Shown here: in pieces, positions 41,671 through 52,226 of the stretch
Layout of the letters: every line of letters begins with the position of its first letter
Position numbering within the stretch: position 1 is the first letter of the stretch
Origin: Scilla litardierei
Lineage: Eukaryota; Streptophyta; Magnoliopsida; Asparagales; Asparagaceae
DNA length: 64,000 nucleotides
NCBI GenBank assembly: GCA_030789695.1
Contig: CM061142.1
Coordinates: forward strand, 49,231,987 to 49,295,986
Direction of reading: 5' to 3'
Notes under the pieces: generated by a model
What the model saw: only the letters and a program-made list of their open reading frames with translations
Told to the model about the DNA's origin: nothing
The model's database searches: none
Translations under genes and position numbers: made by a program

Positions 41671-42773
41671 TTAGACATTCCCCGGCTCCCCCTCATCATG
41701 GGTGGTAGTGGGGGATGAGTACCCCAAGCTTGAGCTTTTACCATTCTTCTTCTTCACCGGTGGTGCCAATTTCTTATCCCGCGGAGCTTCCTTCAAATTC
41801 TTAGCCGTGGAGAGCTTGCATAGCTCCCTAATTCTTGCGCCATCAGCGGCGTCTTTGTCATCAACCGTAGAGTGGTCCAGCATGTCTTCCAACTTTTCTC
41901 CATCTATAGAAGATTGGCATTCTTCAAGGCCGTCATCGTGTAAGCCGTCGATAGCATACAGCATAACGTCATCAATGACCTCATCGAGGAGGTCCACATA
42001 ATCGATGTCCTCTTGCCAAGGCATATACTTCATTGCTTTGGAAATATGAAGCTCCACCTCTATGTTTCCGACATTCAAAGACAAGGTGCCCTCTCTCACG
42101 TCAACTATTACGCTGGCGGTGGCTAAGAAGGGGCGTCCAAGAATCAATGACGTATCGACCACCTCCTTGATGTCCATAACCATGAAGTCGCACGGCAAGC
42201 AAATTCCTCCCGGTACTTGGAGCGGTATGTTCTCCATAATTCCCACCGGCCTAGGACCCGACCGTCCGCGAGTTGTATTCTCATATCCGTCGGCTTCAAG
42301 TCGGTCCCCGTATTAAATTTCTTGAACATAGTTAGGGGCATTAGGCTCACGCTTGCTCCCAAATCTACCAAGGATTTTTGTAGCGGGACTCCTCCAAGCA
42401 TGCAAGGAATGCGGAAGCTTCCGGGATCTTTAAACTTTGTAGGCTCCTCCTCCTTCCGGGTGAACCATGTACCTTGCTCAGCGAGCATTATCTTCTCCTT
42501 TCTCTTTTTTCCCGAAATTAGATCTTTTAAGAACTTGGCATACGACGGGATCTCTACAATAGCGTCCAAGAAAGGGGTATTTAGGCTCACTCCACGTAAG
42601 TACTCAAGAAATTTGGCGAGCTGCTTCTCAATCTTTGCTCTTGCCAACCTTTGTGGGAAGGGTATCAGTGGCATATAGTTGCGCTCCTCATGTGGCTTCA
42701 TAATTTCAGAATTTTCACCGTCTTTTGCCTCTTTCGGGCACTCCTCCTCAATAGCCGGCTCCTTATCATCCAA
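41671..42773 (-). pseudogene. Athila 2 protease region, frameshifted
   Basis: From 42773: acidic linker, then PFPQRLARAKIEKQLAKFLE, LDAIVEIPSYAKFLKDLIS and the aspartic protease site SLVDLGASVSLMPLTMF (near residue 138). Athila proteases commonly carry DLGAS where other families have DTGA, so this need not be a defect. A single frameshift near 42250 moves the rest to the frame 42246-41671: LPCDFMVMDIKEVVDTSLIL, GRPFLATASVIVDV, then an acidic tail and a stop. After this stop no RT follows. Confidence 0.82.
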
Positions 42774-43215
42774 AATTTCTCCCCGGGCTCCTTGGTTTGA
42801 ATCATGGCAGGAGTGGTGTCCTTCCCGCCCCTAGTAGTTACCACCACCACCGTATTGATGTGACCGGTATTACTCCGTGGGTTTGGCTCCGGTTGAGCCT
42901 GTAATTGTTAAGTATTTTTGTTGAGCAATGCTAGTTGCTCCGATAATTGCGCCACGACAGTATTAAGAGATTCTTGTTGGGCGGTCAATCTAGCATTCAC
43001 TTTCTTTTGCTCCGCCATAAATTCTTCGACCCTCGCTTCTTGGTCGGACCTCGGTGGTGCTTGTGGTGGATTAGGTGCTCTCCACCCTTGATTATACCCC
43101 AGCGTTCTATATGGTCCCGCTTATTGCCTCGGTTGGAAATTTTGTTACTGAGGCCCTCTCGGTTGATATTGCGGTTGTTGTGGAGGCCGAGCTTGAGGTT
43201 GTTGCGGTGGTGGGT

Positions 43216-43524
43216 TTAAAGCTCCTTCATTATTTGCATATGAAAAGCCCGGATGATTTCTCGTGCCGAGTTTGCCCAATAACCGGTGTTTCTTGCAACG
43301 TATTGGACTTGTTCAATAGTTCCCTCTCTGTGCTCTCCTCCAACATACATGGCATGGGCTTGGTCTTGCCAATCGCCCGTACTCCCTCCCAGTGTAGATG
43401 TGGTGGGGGTCACATGTGGATCACTAATCAACTTCTCCAATCTCTCCACGACCTTGTGGAGAGAATCAAACTTCGTAGAGAGCTCTGCTATGGCCTTCGC
43501 CTCATAAATACTTGTTGGCTTCAA
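43216..43524 (-). pseudogene. Athila 2 gag C-terminal segment
   Basis: Separated from the main gag frame by one stop at about 43556. Reads KPTSIYEAKAIAELSTKFDS, LHKVVERLEKL, then Gly-rich and WANSAREIIRAFH-like sequence followed further left by a Pro/Gln-rich segment. The stop is probably a single substitution. Confidence 0.65.
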
Positions 43525-43557
43525 GATGGATGTAGAATGTCCTCTCTCGTCGCCCCA

Positions 43558-44343
43558 TTATTGGTTATTAGAGGCCATCTCCTCAAGTAGGGCTGTAGCA
43601 TCATCCGGCGTCTTAGATAATATGGCTCCATTAGCGGTTGCATCGATGATTTGCTTGGTGCCCGGTTGCAATCCATTGTAAAAGCTATGCACAAGCTCCC
43701 AAGATTCAATACTATGATGGGGACATTGGTGTTGGAGATCTTTAAAGCGCTCCCATGCCTCAAATAGAAATTCCTGACGTCCTTGCTTGAATGACATGAG
43801 CGCACTCCTTATCTTGACTGTCTTAGATGGTGGGTAGAATTTGTTAACAAAGGTGCTCGCCAACTCATCCCATGTAGTAAAGATCCCCTCTGCTTGCATC
43901 CTCAACCAATATAATGCTTTGTCCCGAAGGGTGAATGGGAAGAGGCGCAATCGGATAGCATTGACCGGTACACCGGGCATCTGAAAAGTTGCACACTTGG
44001 ACAAGAACAACTGTAGGTGGTAGTGTGGATTCTTGTGGGAGTTCCCATGAAATGGGTCTTGTTGCATCAAAACCAAGAGTCCCGTCTTGAGCTTGAAGTT
44101 CTTATCCGTCGCCAACTCCGGCATCACAATAGACGAGGTAGTAGAAGTAGTCTTAGGCCGTAGCCTATCTCTGATAGAAACAAGTCTAGCCATGCGTGCC
44201 GCTAACTCTTCCGGTGTCTTCGGTTGGTTCATATGACCGTCCTCTATATATAGTCTCCTCTTAGCTCTAAGCCTCCTTACCGTATGCTCGATCTCCAGAT
44301 CAAATAATATATCTTCTTGATGCGTCTTTGATCTCGTGTACAT
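43558..44343 (-). CDS. Athila 2 Gag, N-terminal and core
   Basis: A 261-residue open frame from MYTRSKTHQEDILFDLEIE. The Retrotrans_gag core is clear: HLQLFLSKCATFQMPGVPV, NAIRLRLFPFTLRDKALYWL, FVNKFYPPSKTVKIRSALMS, FLFEAWERFKDLQHQCPHHS and IIDATANGAILSKTPDDA. It ends EEMASNNQ at a stop, beyond which Gag-like sequence continues (43216-43524), so this is likely a truncated protein and not the full Gag. Its start lies about 110 nt inside the primer site. Confidence 0.75.
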   Translation of the reverse strand: MYTRSKTHQEDILFDLEIEHTVRRLRAKRRLYIEDGHMNQPKTPEELAARMARLVSIRDRLRPKTTSTTSSIVMPELATDKNFKLKTGLLVLMQQDPFHGNSHKNPHYHLQLFLSKCATFQMPGVPVNAIRLRLFPFTLRDKALYWLRMQAEGIFTTWDELASTFVNKFYPPSKTVKIRSALMSFKQGRQEFLFEAWERFKDLQHQCPHHSIESWELVHSFYNGLQPGTKQIIDATANGAILSKTPDDATALLEEMASNNQ

Positions 44344-44455
44344 GCACAGAAAAATAGAGTCTCGATGGAATCGTTAGCACAATAGAGGAATAAAAAGATA
44401 AAAATAATAAAAGAAAAAGAAATAACTAAGTAAAGAAAATAAAATATCGTCGCCT

Positions 44456-44478
44456 CCCTGGCAACGGCACCAAAAACT
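44456..44478 (-). other. Primer-binding site of Athila 2
   Basis: In minus sense AGTTTTTGGTGCCGTTGCCA directly after the LTR. Athila elements normally read TTTGGCGCCGTTGCCGGGG (aspartate tRNA type); one or two bases differ. Confidence 0.8.
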
Positions 44479-46193
44479 TGATCGCGCCCGGATATACACC
44501 CAGAAAACGACTGTAGTTTTATCGCAAGCGCACGGCATAGTGGCGTGCGGGTATTGAACTCAGGGAGGACAATTGACAGTATCCTACTTTGATTACCTAG
44601 CTATCAAGAGAATAAGAATAGATTCAATGGTAATGTCACAATCGTTCAATAGCAAGTAAATATCAATATAATAAAACATCTAGGGATAGGGAATCCCCGC
44701 TACGGACCGTCTCTCATCCTTGTGAATTATGAATATCAATGTTGCAAAGTTTGAATGTAGGTGAACTAGTCGCAACTTAATGTAGAACAAGCTCACGCTC
44801 TCGCACTATTGCCGGTCTATAGCAACCTAGATTAGGGCCCACTCTCGTGCAAACCCTAACCTAACCCACTAGCGTGAAGATCGTTATCATCGTCCAATCG
44901 CAACTCGAGCCCATTCTCGTGCAAACTCGAGCTACGATCTAGGTTATGAGAGTTCGTATTCGTCCAATCTCTTGCAAACGAATATTAGTATAGATTTATA
45001 ATAAAAATCCTAGCTTTAGTCCAATCTCTTGCAAACCAAATCTAGCGGATCTCAATTCTAAACCTAAGTCGAATGTCTTGGCCTTCCAATCAATCGGGAT
45101 CCAATCTCTTGCAAATCTCAATCAATTGAAATTCCTAGCCACTTGCAATAAATCAATCAAAACCTAACCTTTATCAATCCTAGCAACAATTCTATACTTT
45201 CATCACAATTCAAAGATCGGGTCCATAAGGTTCATCCCCATGCCCTAGAACGACGGAACTACTCACAATTCATCATGAAAATCTCAGAAATAACAATTAT
45301 AATCATAGCACAATTCATTGCAAAGAGGAGACAATTCATAAAAATAAGAGTTTTAACAAGAAAGAACAAACCAAAATTGTGGCCTATGATCTCCAGCTGA
45401 GATTTCACAAAAGAATAGCCGTCAAAAAATAATAGAGGTCTCTCCTAAAACTTGGGTTAAAACTAGGTTTAAATACAAGCTAAAATCGTCCAAAAAATCG
45501 TGACAAAACTGCCTCCACGCAGCCCAGAAATTCAAATCCGTGTAGCAGTCGGAGAGGGTCACTCGGCCGAGTGACCCTTTTCACTCAGCTAAGTGACAGA
45601 CCCAATAAAAAACAGAGAGTTTGGGGGTTTCATGGGTCTGTCGCTCTGACTGACTCGGCCGAGTGGGCTTCTTCACTCGGTCGAGTGAGCAATCATGCTC
45701 AGCCGAGTGGGCTTCCTCAGATTTTCCAGTAAGTTGGCAGCTTCTTTGGACGAATTCCCTGTAGCTCTCGGGCGAGTGAGCTTTCTTTGCTCAGCCAAGT
45801 GAACATGGAAAATCTTCGGTGTGTATCCGTTCACTCGGGCGAGTGCGATCCTTCACTCGGCCGAGTGAGCAGTCTTGCTCGGCCGAGTGAGGTGCTCTTG
45901 AGCTCATTTCTTCTCCTTTTCACCTACTCGTCGATTCTATCAAATTCTTTCCTCCTCCACTCATCCTCTAGCACTGATAACTCTTCGAATAAGCCATGGG
46001 CGACACTCTGAAGTGCGTGAAAGTCCTTTGATCTCGTTTTCGTTCCAAATCGCTCCATATCTCCTGAAATACGACAAAAACAAGAAATAGTGAAAAGCAA
46101 CGCGATATCGTCGAATAATCGTGGAAAACGCAATATGGGCGATCAAAACGTCATGAAAACATGCAGAAAAAGGTGTAAAATAAGGAGCGATCA
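44479..46193 (-). repeat. Athila 2 5' LTR
   Basis: TGATCGCGCCCGG...GGAGCGATCA, 1,715 bp, with inverted ends (TGATCG/CGATCA). Leader hairpins at about 44830-45120, TATA-like TATTTAAAC near 45470, U3 palindromes at about 45555-45900. Confidence 0.93.
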
Positions 46194-46913
46194 AGTACAT
46201 GCGACTGTAAAAAAGACAGGCGACTGTAAATACTGCAACAGTCGACTGACTTGCAAATTGAGATGAAGCCCAGAAAATGTAAGTTGCACACAGACGACTG
46301 TAGAAAAATTCACAAGTGCCTGTTGGAAGACAAGCGACTGTAAATATACCTTCAGTCGACTGTTCCATAAGCTCAAGTAAGAGTCAATCAAAGGTTGACT
46401 TGAGCAGTGCACTATAGTCGACTGTAGAAGGCTCGACAGGCGCCTGGAATCACCCAGTAGCCTGTAAGACTTTCATCAGTCGCCTGTTGGAGAGCCAAAA
46501 ACTCTAGTTTAAGTTTAAGGCAAGGTGAACCTATTGGGATGATTTCTATGATAATCATGAGGCTCACTAAGATGGAAAATGCATATGCATAAATGAGTTA
46601 ATTCATCAATCAAGGCATTACATTAAACCTAGACTCAAAAAGGAGAAAAGCAATAAATAAAATATTACATGGATTACATTGCTTCGCTTAGAGTATATGG
46701 CTTCAACCTTGATACTCTCCATCATCTCCAAGCTTTGGCACCCCTTGAGTCCAAGTAATGGCATTGCTCCTCTCGATGTCCATCCTTGCACCAAGTGTTT
46801 TGTCTCCAAAAATGATATTCTTGAAATTTTAACTATGAGACTAAAACAAAAGAGTCATTAGCAACAACATAATGTTGTGATCATCATCAAAATAACATTC
46901 GTATGAAACACCA
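46194..46913 (-). repeat. SIRE-type LTR, piece 3 (U3 end)
   Basis: Begins with the AGTAC TSD copy and continues the LTR left at 27072. It carries more CAGTCGACTG and GGCGACTGT motifs (46200-46490). Its last 300 bp (CTTCATGGATTAC..., TGTTGTGATCATCATCAAAA) match the corresponding end of the LTR at 49870-51411. It ends CCA before ATACT. Confidence 0.7.
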
Positions 46914-46918
46914 ATACT

Positions 46919-48436
46919 CAACAAAGGGTACTTTGTTGAACGATGGATGATGGTAGGAGTGTCACATCTAAGGATGGGAATGAGTACTTAACTTTCATTG
47001 TCCTACTCGTTTAACGTATTCCCACGTGCAGCTCTACTTTCGTAATCAGCTTTGCACGGGAATGCATGCATTACGCTTGACACTGGTTCCTGCATCGCAA
47101 TCTGTATCTACTCGCGTGATCTACGGATTGGGACGCTACATTACGTCTGGTTCTAGCAATCGAGCTACTTTCGTAGTCATCGACTAGCGGATCGAAGATT
47201 AGTAATCACCCCAGTGCTCGAGTCACTCTCGTAATCATGAGCCCTAAAGGCAGCCACTAATCTCCTAAAACCCTTGTTCAAACTACCATAGAGCAACCCT
47301 AGATTTGTCCAACTAAGTTTAACCTAACGTCCAATCCCGAGGGTCCTAAGGTTCATACCTAAGCCATAGAATCACACTACTCTAGCATCGTAATAGCAAT
47401 AGCAATGGAAGCAATTGAGATATTCATCAAAAACTTGGCAAACATATCGAAACCAATATCAAAACATAGAGAATGCAAAAACAACAAGTAATCTAATAAA
47501 AGAAATGAGTTTCAATCGTTCACCAATCTTTGGATCAAAGAAAATCAACACCAAAACTCTTCCTCTCTCCAAATGATGGCTCCAAACTTTGTAAAAGAAA
47601 GCTTAACCTAATCTAAAGAAGCTGTTCACTTATATACAAAACCCCAAAATTCGCAGGTTTTCCAAAAATTAGCCCCAACCCCCGTTAAGAGAACCATGTT
47701 CTAGAGGCTGTCGACGATGAGCTCGGTCGAGCGGGGTAGTTGCTCAACCGAGTGCATCCCTTTGTGACTCCAACCGGGGGCTCATGCGAAGGGGCCGCTC
47801 GGTCGAGCGATGTGAGTCGCTCGGCCGGGTGCCATCTTGGGGCTTCAGCTCCTAGCTTGGTGGAAGGATGTCTCTCGGTAGGCCGCTCGACCGAGCGAAT
47901 TAGGCAGAGAATTGCTCCTTATTTTAGCTCGTCAGCGAGAGAGGCCGCTCGGTCGAGCAAGGAGGCCGCTCGATCGAGTGGGGAAGCTGCTCGATCGAGC
48001 GAATTAGGCAGAGAGTTTCAAGGCCAATTTGAGGGTCATCTACAGAGGGTCACTCGTTCGAGCGAGGTGGGTCGCTCGGCCGAGCGGCCCCTTGCAAATT
48101 TTCCCCTCCTCTACGAGATTTCAGCTCAGTCATGCTCGACCAAGTGATCTGGAAACTCTTGCTGGGGCTCCCTTTCTCCTCCTCTCTTCTTTCTTTGCTC
48201 TTCTCTTTCTCAGCCCCTTTGAGTCGTCAGACGTGGCGACGTGAGCTCCAGCGTTAGGTATCCGTGTCCATCATCCATTATTGCTCTGAATCATGTCAAA
48301 GTTCCTGAAAATCCACGAAATATCGCAAGAATCAAATATATCGTGAAAAGCTCGATAGAATATAAAAATGTGAACTTCGGGCAATCAAATTGCTAAGGAA
48401 CTACGCTATAAAAACATGGAAAATATGGACACATCA
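46919..48436 (-). repeat. Athila remnant 1 LTR, second part
   Basis: Resumes after the SIRE-type LTR. With 21507-21786 it totals about 1.8 kb, close to Athila LTR size. It has U3-type palindromes GCTCGGTCGAGCG and GCTCGGCCGAGCG (about 47725-48140), in the same relative place as in Athila 2 but with a shifted motif. It ends near GGACACATCA. No gene is present. Confidence 0.55.
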
Positions 48437-49497
48437 TGGCTCAATATCCAATCCTACCTCTAGACTACAATCTACGATGTGTCAATACTTTGGGCAATCC
48501 ATCATAGTCAACTGCAACAAGGGGCTCTATATGGCCCTAGCTTATAGAACTACTCACTAATCATAACTAAGATAGATGAAATCATTCTAGGATTACACAT
48601 CAAGAATTTGGGGAAATAACACAAAGTAGAATAGCAATGTAGAAAAATCCAATTGCCATAAACTAAAAACTAACAAGATAAATGATCAAGGTTAAGTGTT
48701 TCCTACAATACTTGAGAAAGAAGAAGTTAAAAACTACAGAAATTTTGCTCTTCAAATAGATGAAAACCAGAAAAATCCCCAAAATTTGTGTGTCCCCTAG
48801 GGCTTGGCTCAATTCCTTACATATAGTGGCAGATGCACGGCCGTGCCGACATGCGGCACTGCCGTGTCACCCTTTAAGTAAACACATCAAATCATCGTCA
48901 TACATGGCCATGCAGCCTATCGGCATGGCCATGTCATCGATCTCCAACGCCTCCATGTTGCTCCAGGTGCACGATTGTATGGCACGGAAGTGTTGTCCAT
49001 CCGTACTTGAAGAGAGCTCTCTGTCCTCTGCAGGCGAATTTGGCACGGCCGTGTAGGATATCTGCACAACCATGTCATTTGCTGACAAGGTTGTGTTGTA
49101 TGTCTATGCAAAAAGAGAGCATTCTGTCATCTGCAGGCGAATTTAGCATGGTTGTGCCGAATTTCCGCATGACCATGTCATTGAAGCACCAAAACTAGCC
49201 ATCTTTCTGAGATGCTGACACGGCTGTGCATGCATATGCACGGCCGTGTCACAGAAAATTCTGTCTTCTTGGCCCCAAATCACTTTCAACTCTTCGTCAT
49301 TCCTTGTCTTCTTCTCCTCTCGGCTTCTTCCGCAACTAAACTTGCATCATTTTGCCTGTTCTCTGAAATGTAAAAAATACACTTCGAGATCGTAATGTGG
49401 AAAAAAGTGGGTAAACATGGAAGAAAAGAGTGGGGAAGTCATGTAATAAGAGTGGAAAACATAGTGTGCATGTGCAGAAATATGCGTATAAAATATT
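48437..49497 (-). repeat. Athila remnant 3, 3' LTR fragment
   Basis: LTR-middle sequence (CCTAGCTTATAGAACTACTC, compare Athila 2 near 45245), followed by U3-type palindromes GCACGGCCGTGC and variants (about 48835-49250). Interrupted at 49497 by a SIRE remnant and seems to resume at 51412. No gene. Confidence 0.5.
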
Positions 49498-49504
49498 CTT
49501 AACA

Positions 49505-49856
49505 TTTTACCTTTGAAGTGCCTTCTGGGTGACTTGAAGAATGTGCCATATTTAATTTACTGATTTGCATGTGGATATGCGATTGAACTCATTTGGATCC
49601 ACGTCACAACAGAATGACATCATCGCTTTTGGCGATGTATTTATTGGTGCCTTCTCTAGCTTTGTTCTCTCCTTTATGGGCTTAGTGATCTCCTCATACT
49701 CCTCCTCGATAATATTCCTAACCAAATCATCATCATATGCTTCCAATAGGGATAATTCATTCCGTTGAAAAATGAAGGTATAGCTGTAAATTGTCCTTCT
49801 TCGTGAAAGCTAGAGGTAGGAGCTAATGGCATTGTTGCTAGAGTGCATCAACCAAT
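49505..49856 (-). pseudogene. SIRE-type gag scrap
   Basis: The frame 49746-49552 reads AMMSFCCDVDPNEFNRISTC and KSVN, then past a stop IWHILQVTQKAL, corresponding to NALFCAVTGNEFNRVSQCE and IWHTLQVSHEG of the intact Gag at 31336-33009. Confidence 0.7.
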
Positions 49857-49869
49857 CTCTGATACCAAC

Positions 49870-51411
49870 TGTACGATCAATGTACTACTTGCTTTACTAG
49901 TCAACACATACTAGAGGGGGGTGAATAGTGTCATGTCATAAATAAAGCAATTAAAAGATTCTTGCAAATGTGAAATTAAAATGCAAGATAATTAGAAAAT
50001 ATACATGAGATAAAATGCAAATGCAAACAACACGATATGTATTGGTTTGGCAAATGCCCACTCTAGTACCACACTCTTTCCAGAGTCTTGTGGATTTTCC
50101 ACTATCAAGGCTTTTCCAAAGCAATCTAATACAACACATACTTTTCGAAGTGCTCCACTCTTTTCCAAGATCCTATCTTTTTCAAGATAACACACACAAT
50201 CTTGTCTAATATTGTAAACCATATTCCAATGGTATCACCTCTCTTTCCAGAGAGAACACTTCTACAAATTGAAAGCTAGATTTCAACAAATGAAACGAAA
50301 TAAGAAATTACAATCTTCATATTGCCTTGCTTAAATGTACTTATTAAACATGAAGTGCAGAGGTAATGAAGATTGATGTCTAAGTGCTAGATTTGAGCTT
50401 GATACACTAGTGGACTTCCCTTGTGCTTTGGAGTTCAATTCAACATGAAATAAGCTCTAAGAGAATGAGAGAGATGAAGAGATGAAAACTTTACACTTAG
50501 TTTTTTGCTCAAGTTCTTTATGTATTGGTGCTAAAACTTCCTCGCAATGGTGCTCAAATACTCTCTCAATCCTACAAAAAACCAATAAAATGGCCAAGAA
50601 ATTCACAGTCTAACGACTATAAACAGGCAGAGTTCATAGACACCAGAAATCTGAAGAAGGGATCCCAGACGGCTGATGAACTGTTCAGTCGTTTGGTCCT
50701 CCGTATTTAGACGGCTAACAATGAGTTGGTCAAGTACAAACTAAAGACCAATCTCTAAGCAATCAGATGTCTTAAGAACACTTGTTAGATGGCTGATGCA
50801 TTGTACAGTCATCTGACAAGTCTCATTCAAACAGTTGCATATAGTGGGTGAAAAAGACAAAGAGCTCATGAAAAAATAACTCATCCTATTAATTCGATTG
50901 AAGTTCATTGCCCAGGCCTCTGAGACATTATTGAGACATTTGGTATCTGAACTTCTAATGGCTGGTCAACCCTAGGTTTTGGCCAAATATAAACGAATAT
51001 GCCAGCCGTCTGGTGAAGTGTTTCCAAATGTCTGGTACTGTCAAACAAACACAATCAATAGTGTTTTGGCCAATGAACTTATTGAGATGGATTCTAGGAT
51101 GATCCTATGGATTAATAAGATGGAAAATGACATGAATGAGTGTGTGTGTTTATCTAATTGAGGCATACAAATGTTCTACTAAATAAGAGAAAAATACATA
51201 AAGAATCAAAAATGATTTACAATATTCTTCATGATTCTTCATGGCTTCAATGTTCCATTGCTCCATGCCTAGAGTCCATCAACCCTTCACCAATTGTTTT
51301 GTTTCCCCTTAATATGATCAATGGTAATACTTTGAGACTAAAACACTTTGAGATATTAGTTAACACATAATGTGGTGATCATCATCAAAACTATATTAGG
51401 CATAATGGCCA
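49870..51411 (-). repeat. SIRE-type 5' LTR
   Basis: TGTACGATCA...ATGGCCA, 1,542 bp, two bases from the primer site. Near the left end it has AGAGGGGGGTGAATAG as in other SIRE LTRs of the window. It includes the GNRA-type hairpin array (50073-50254) and U3 CAGTCGTTTGG/CAGACGGCTG-like repeats (50640-51010). Confidence 0.75.
50073..50254 (-). repeat. Mini-hairpin array with GNRA-like loops (RNA sense)
   Basis: Eight small inverted repeats in 182 bp. Read on the minus strand (RNA sense) they include ACTCT-GGAA-AGAGT (50073-50086), TCTT-GGAA-AAGA (50159-50170), TATCTT-GAAA-AAGATA (50174-50189) and CTCTCT-GGAA-AGAGAG (50239-50254). Also GTGGA/TCCAC (50090-50102), GCTTT/AAAGC (50110-50122), ACTT-CGAA-AAGT (50140-50151) and CCAT/ATGG (50219-50232). 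The stems differ in sequence but pair; the loops stay purine-rich. Confidence 0.8.
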
Positions 51412-52226
51412 ATATTCAATATGTTGGAGGAAAAGAAAATATGATTGGATGATGTATCTTAAAAAATTCTAAGCAAAAGCAACTAAATGGCTAAAATCCT
51501 AAAACTGCCTAATACTCTCCCCCAACTTGAAGACAAATATTGTCCTCAATGTTGAAAGAGTAATAGGGTTATTGAAAAGAAACTAACCTAGCAAGCATTA
51601 AAAATGCATAAATTGAAATCTACACTAGTAGAAAGAACACATTGAGGCCAAAAGGCATATCACAGATCTTTATTCGTGGATAAAGATACTCAAATAGCTC
51701 CTTACGCTCCTCAACGAGCGTCTTCCTTCCACTAGCAACTTTGGATCCCAACAACACAATCATGAGGCTCTCTCCTTATATTCTTCTACCGTGATCTGCG
51801 AGAGAGAGGTTGTGTCAATCCAAAGTAGACACAGTTGCCTTTCAATAAATTTCACCAAATAGATTCATTAAAATAAATTAATGAATATGAAGCATAGTGG
51901 AAAAAACTTCCTAAAATGATTGCACCATCCTCGGTATGACACTCAACCATGGGGGAAATGAATGCATGATTTTGGGAAAACGGGGAGAAGGCGCGGTTGG
52001 GGCCCAATCAAGATGATATATGTGCTCGTGTCCCTACTTGTCTCCTCCTCCTATCCATCCAAAATTGCTCGCTCGTCCTCTTCCACTTTACACATATCCC
52101 CTGCAAGAGAAGAAGAACAAACATCAGATATTTAAAATTGTTATTCAGTTAGATTACCTTCTTCTAAGCTAGAAGCCAAACATGTAAGCCTCACTATGAT
52201 TTGTTTAATTTGATGCATCCGATTTT
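51412..52226 (-). other. Athila remnant 3, 3' internal region
   Basis: AT-rich, no supported ORF. CTCCCCCAACTTG at 51514-51527 followed by GTCCTCAATG parallels the polypurine-tract region of Athila 2 and fixes the minus orientation. Confidence 0.5.

Larger units (their letters stand above)
27073..46193 (-). mobile_element. Athila-type Gypsy element 2, complete but without RT and integrase
   Basis: Two LTRs (1,716 bp after removing an insertion, and 1,715 bp) and the TSD AGTAC (27068-27072 and 46194-46198). Minus strand: 5' LTR 44479-46193, primer site, gag, protease, a 1.6-kb non-coding stretch, the ATHILA third ORF, polypurine tract, 3' LTR. Between protease (ending about 41671) and the third ORF (starting 40084) there is room only for non-coding sequence and a MITE: reverse transcriptase, RNase H and integrase are absent. 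A SIRE-type element (27363-34761) has inserted in the 3' LTR. Confidence 0.9.
49498..51411 (-). mobile_element. Truncated SIRE-type element: gag remnant, primer site, LTR
   Basis: Minus strand: 5' LTR 49870-51411, primer site at 49857-49868 (CTCTGATACCA, reverse complement), then the first 350 bp of the interior with a gag scrap. The rest is lost. ATATT occurs on both sides (49493-49497 and 51412-51416), but since the left end is a truncation and the word is AT-rich, this may be chance. Confidence 0.65.
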
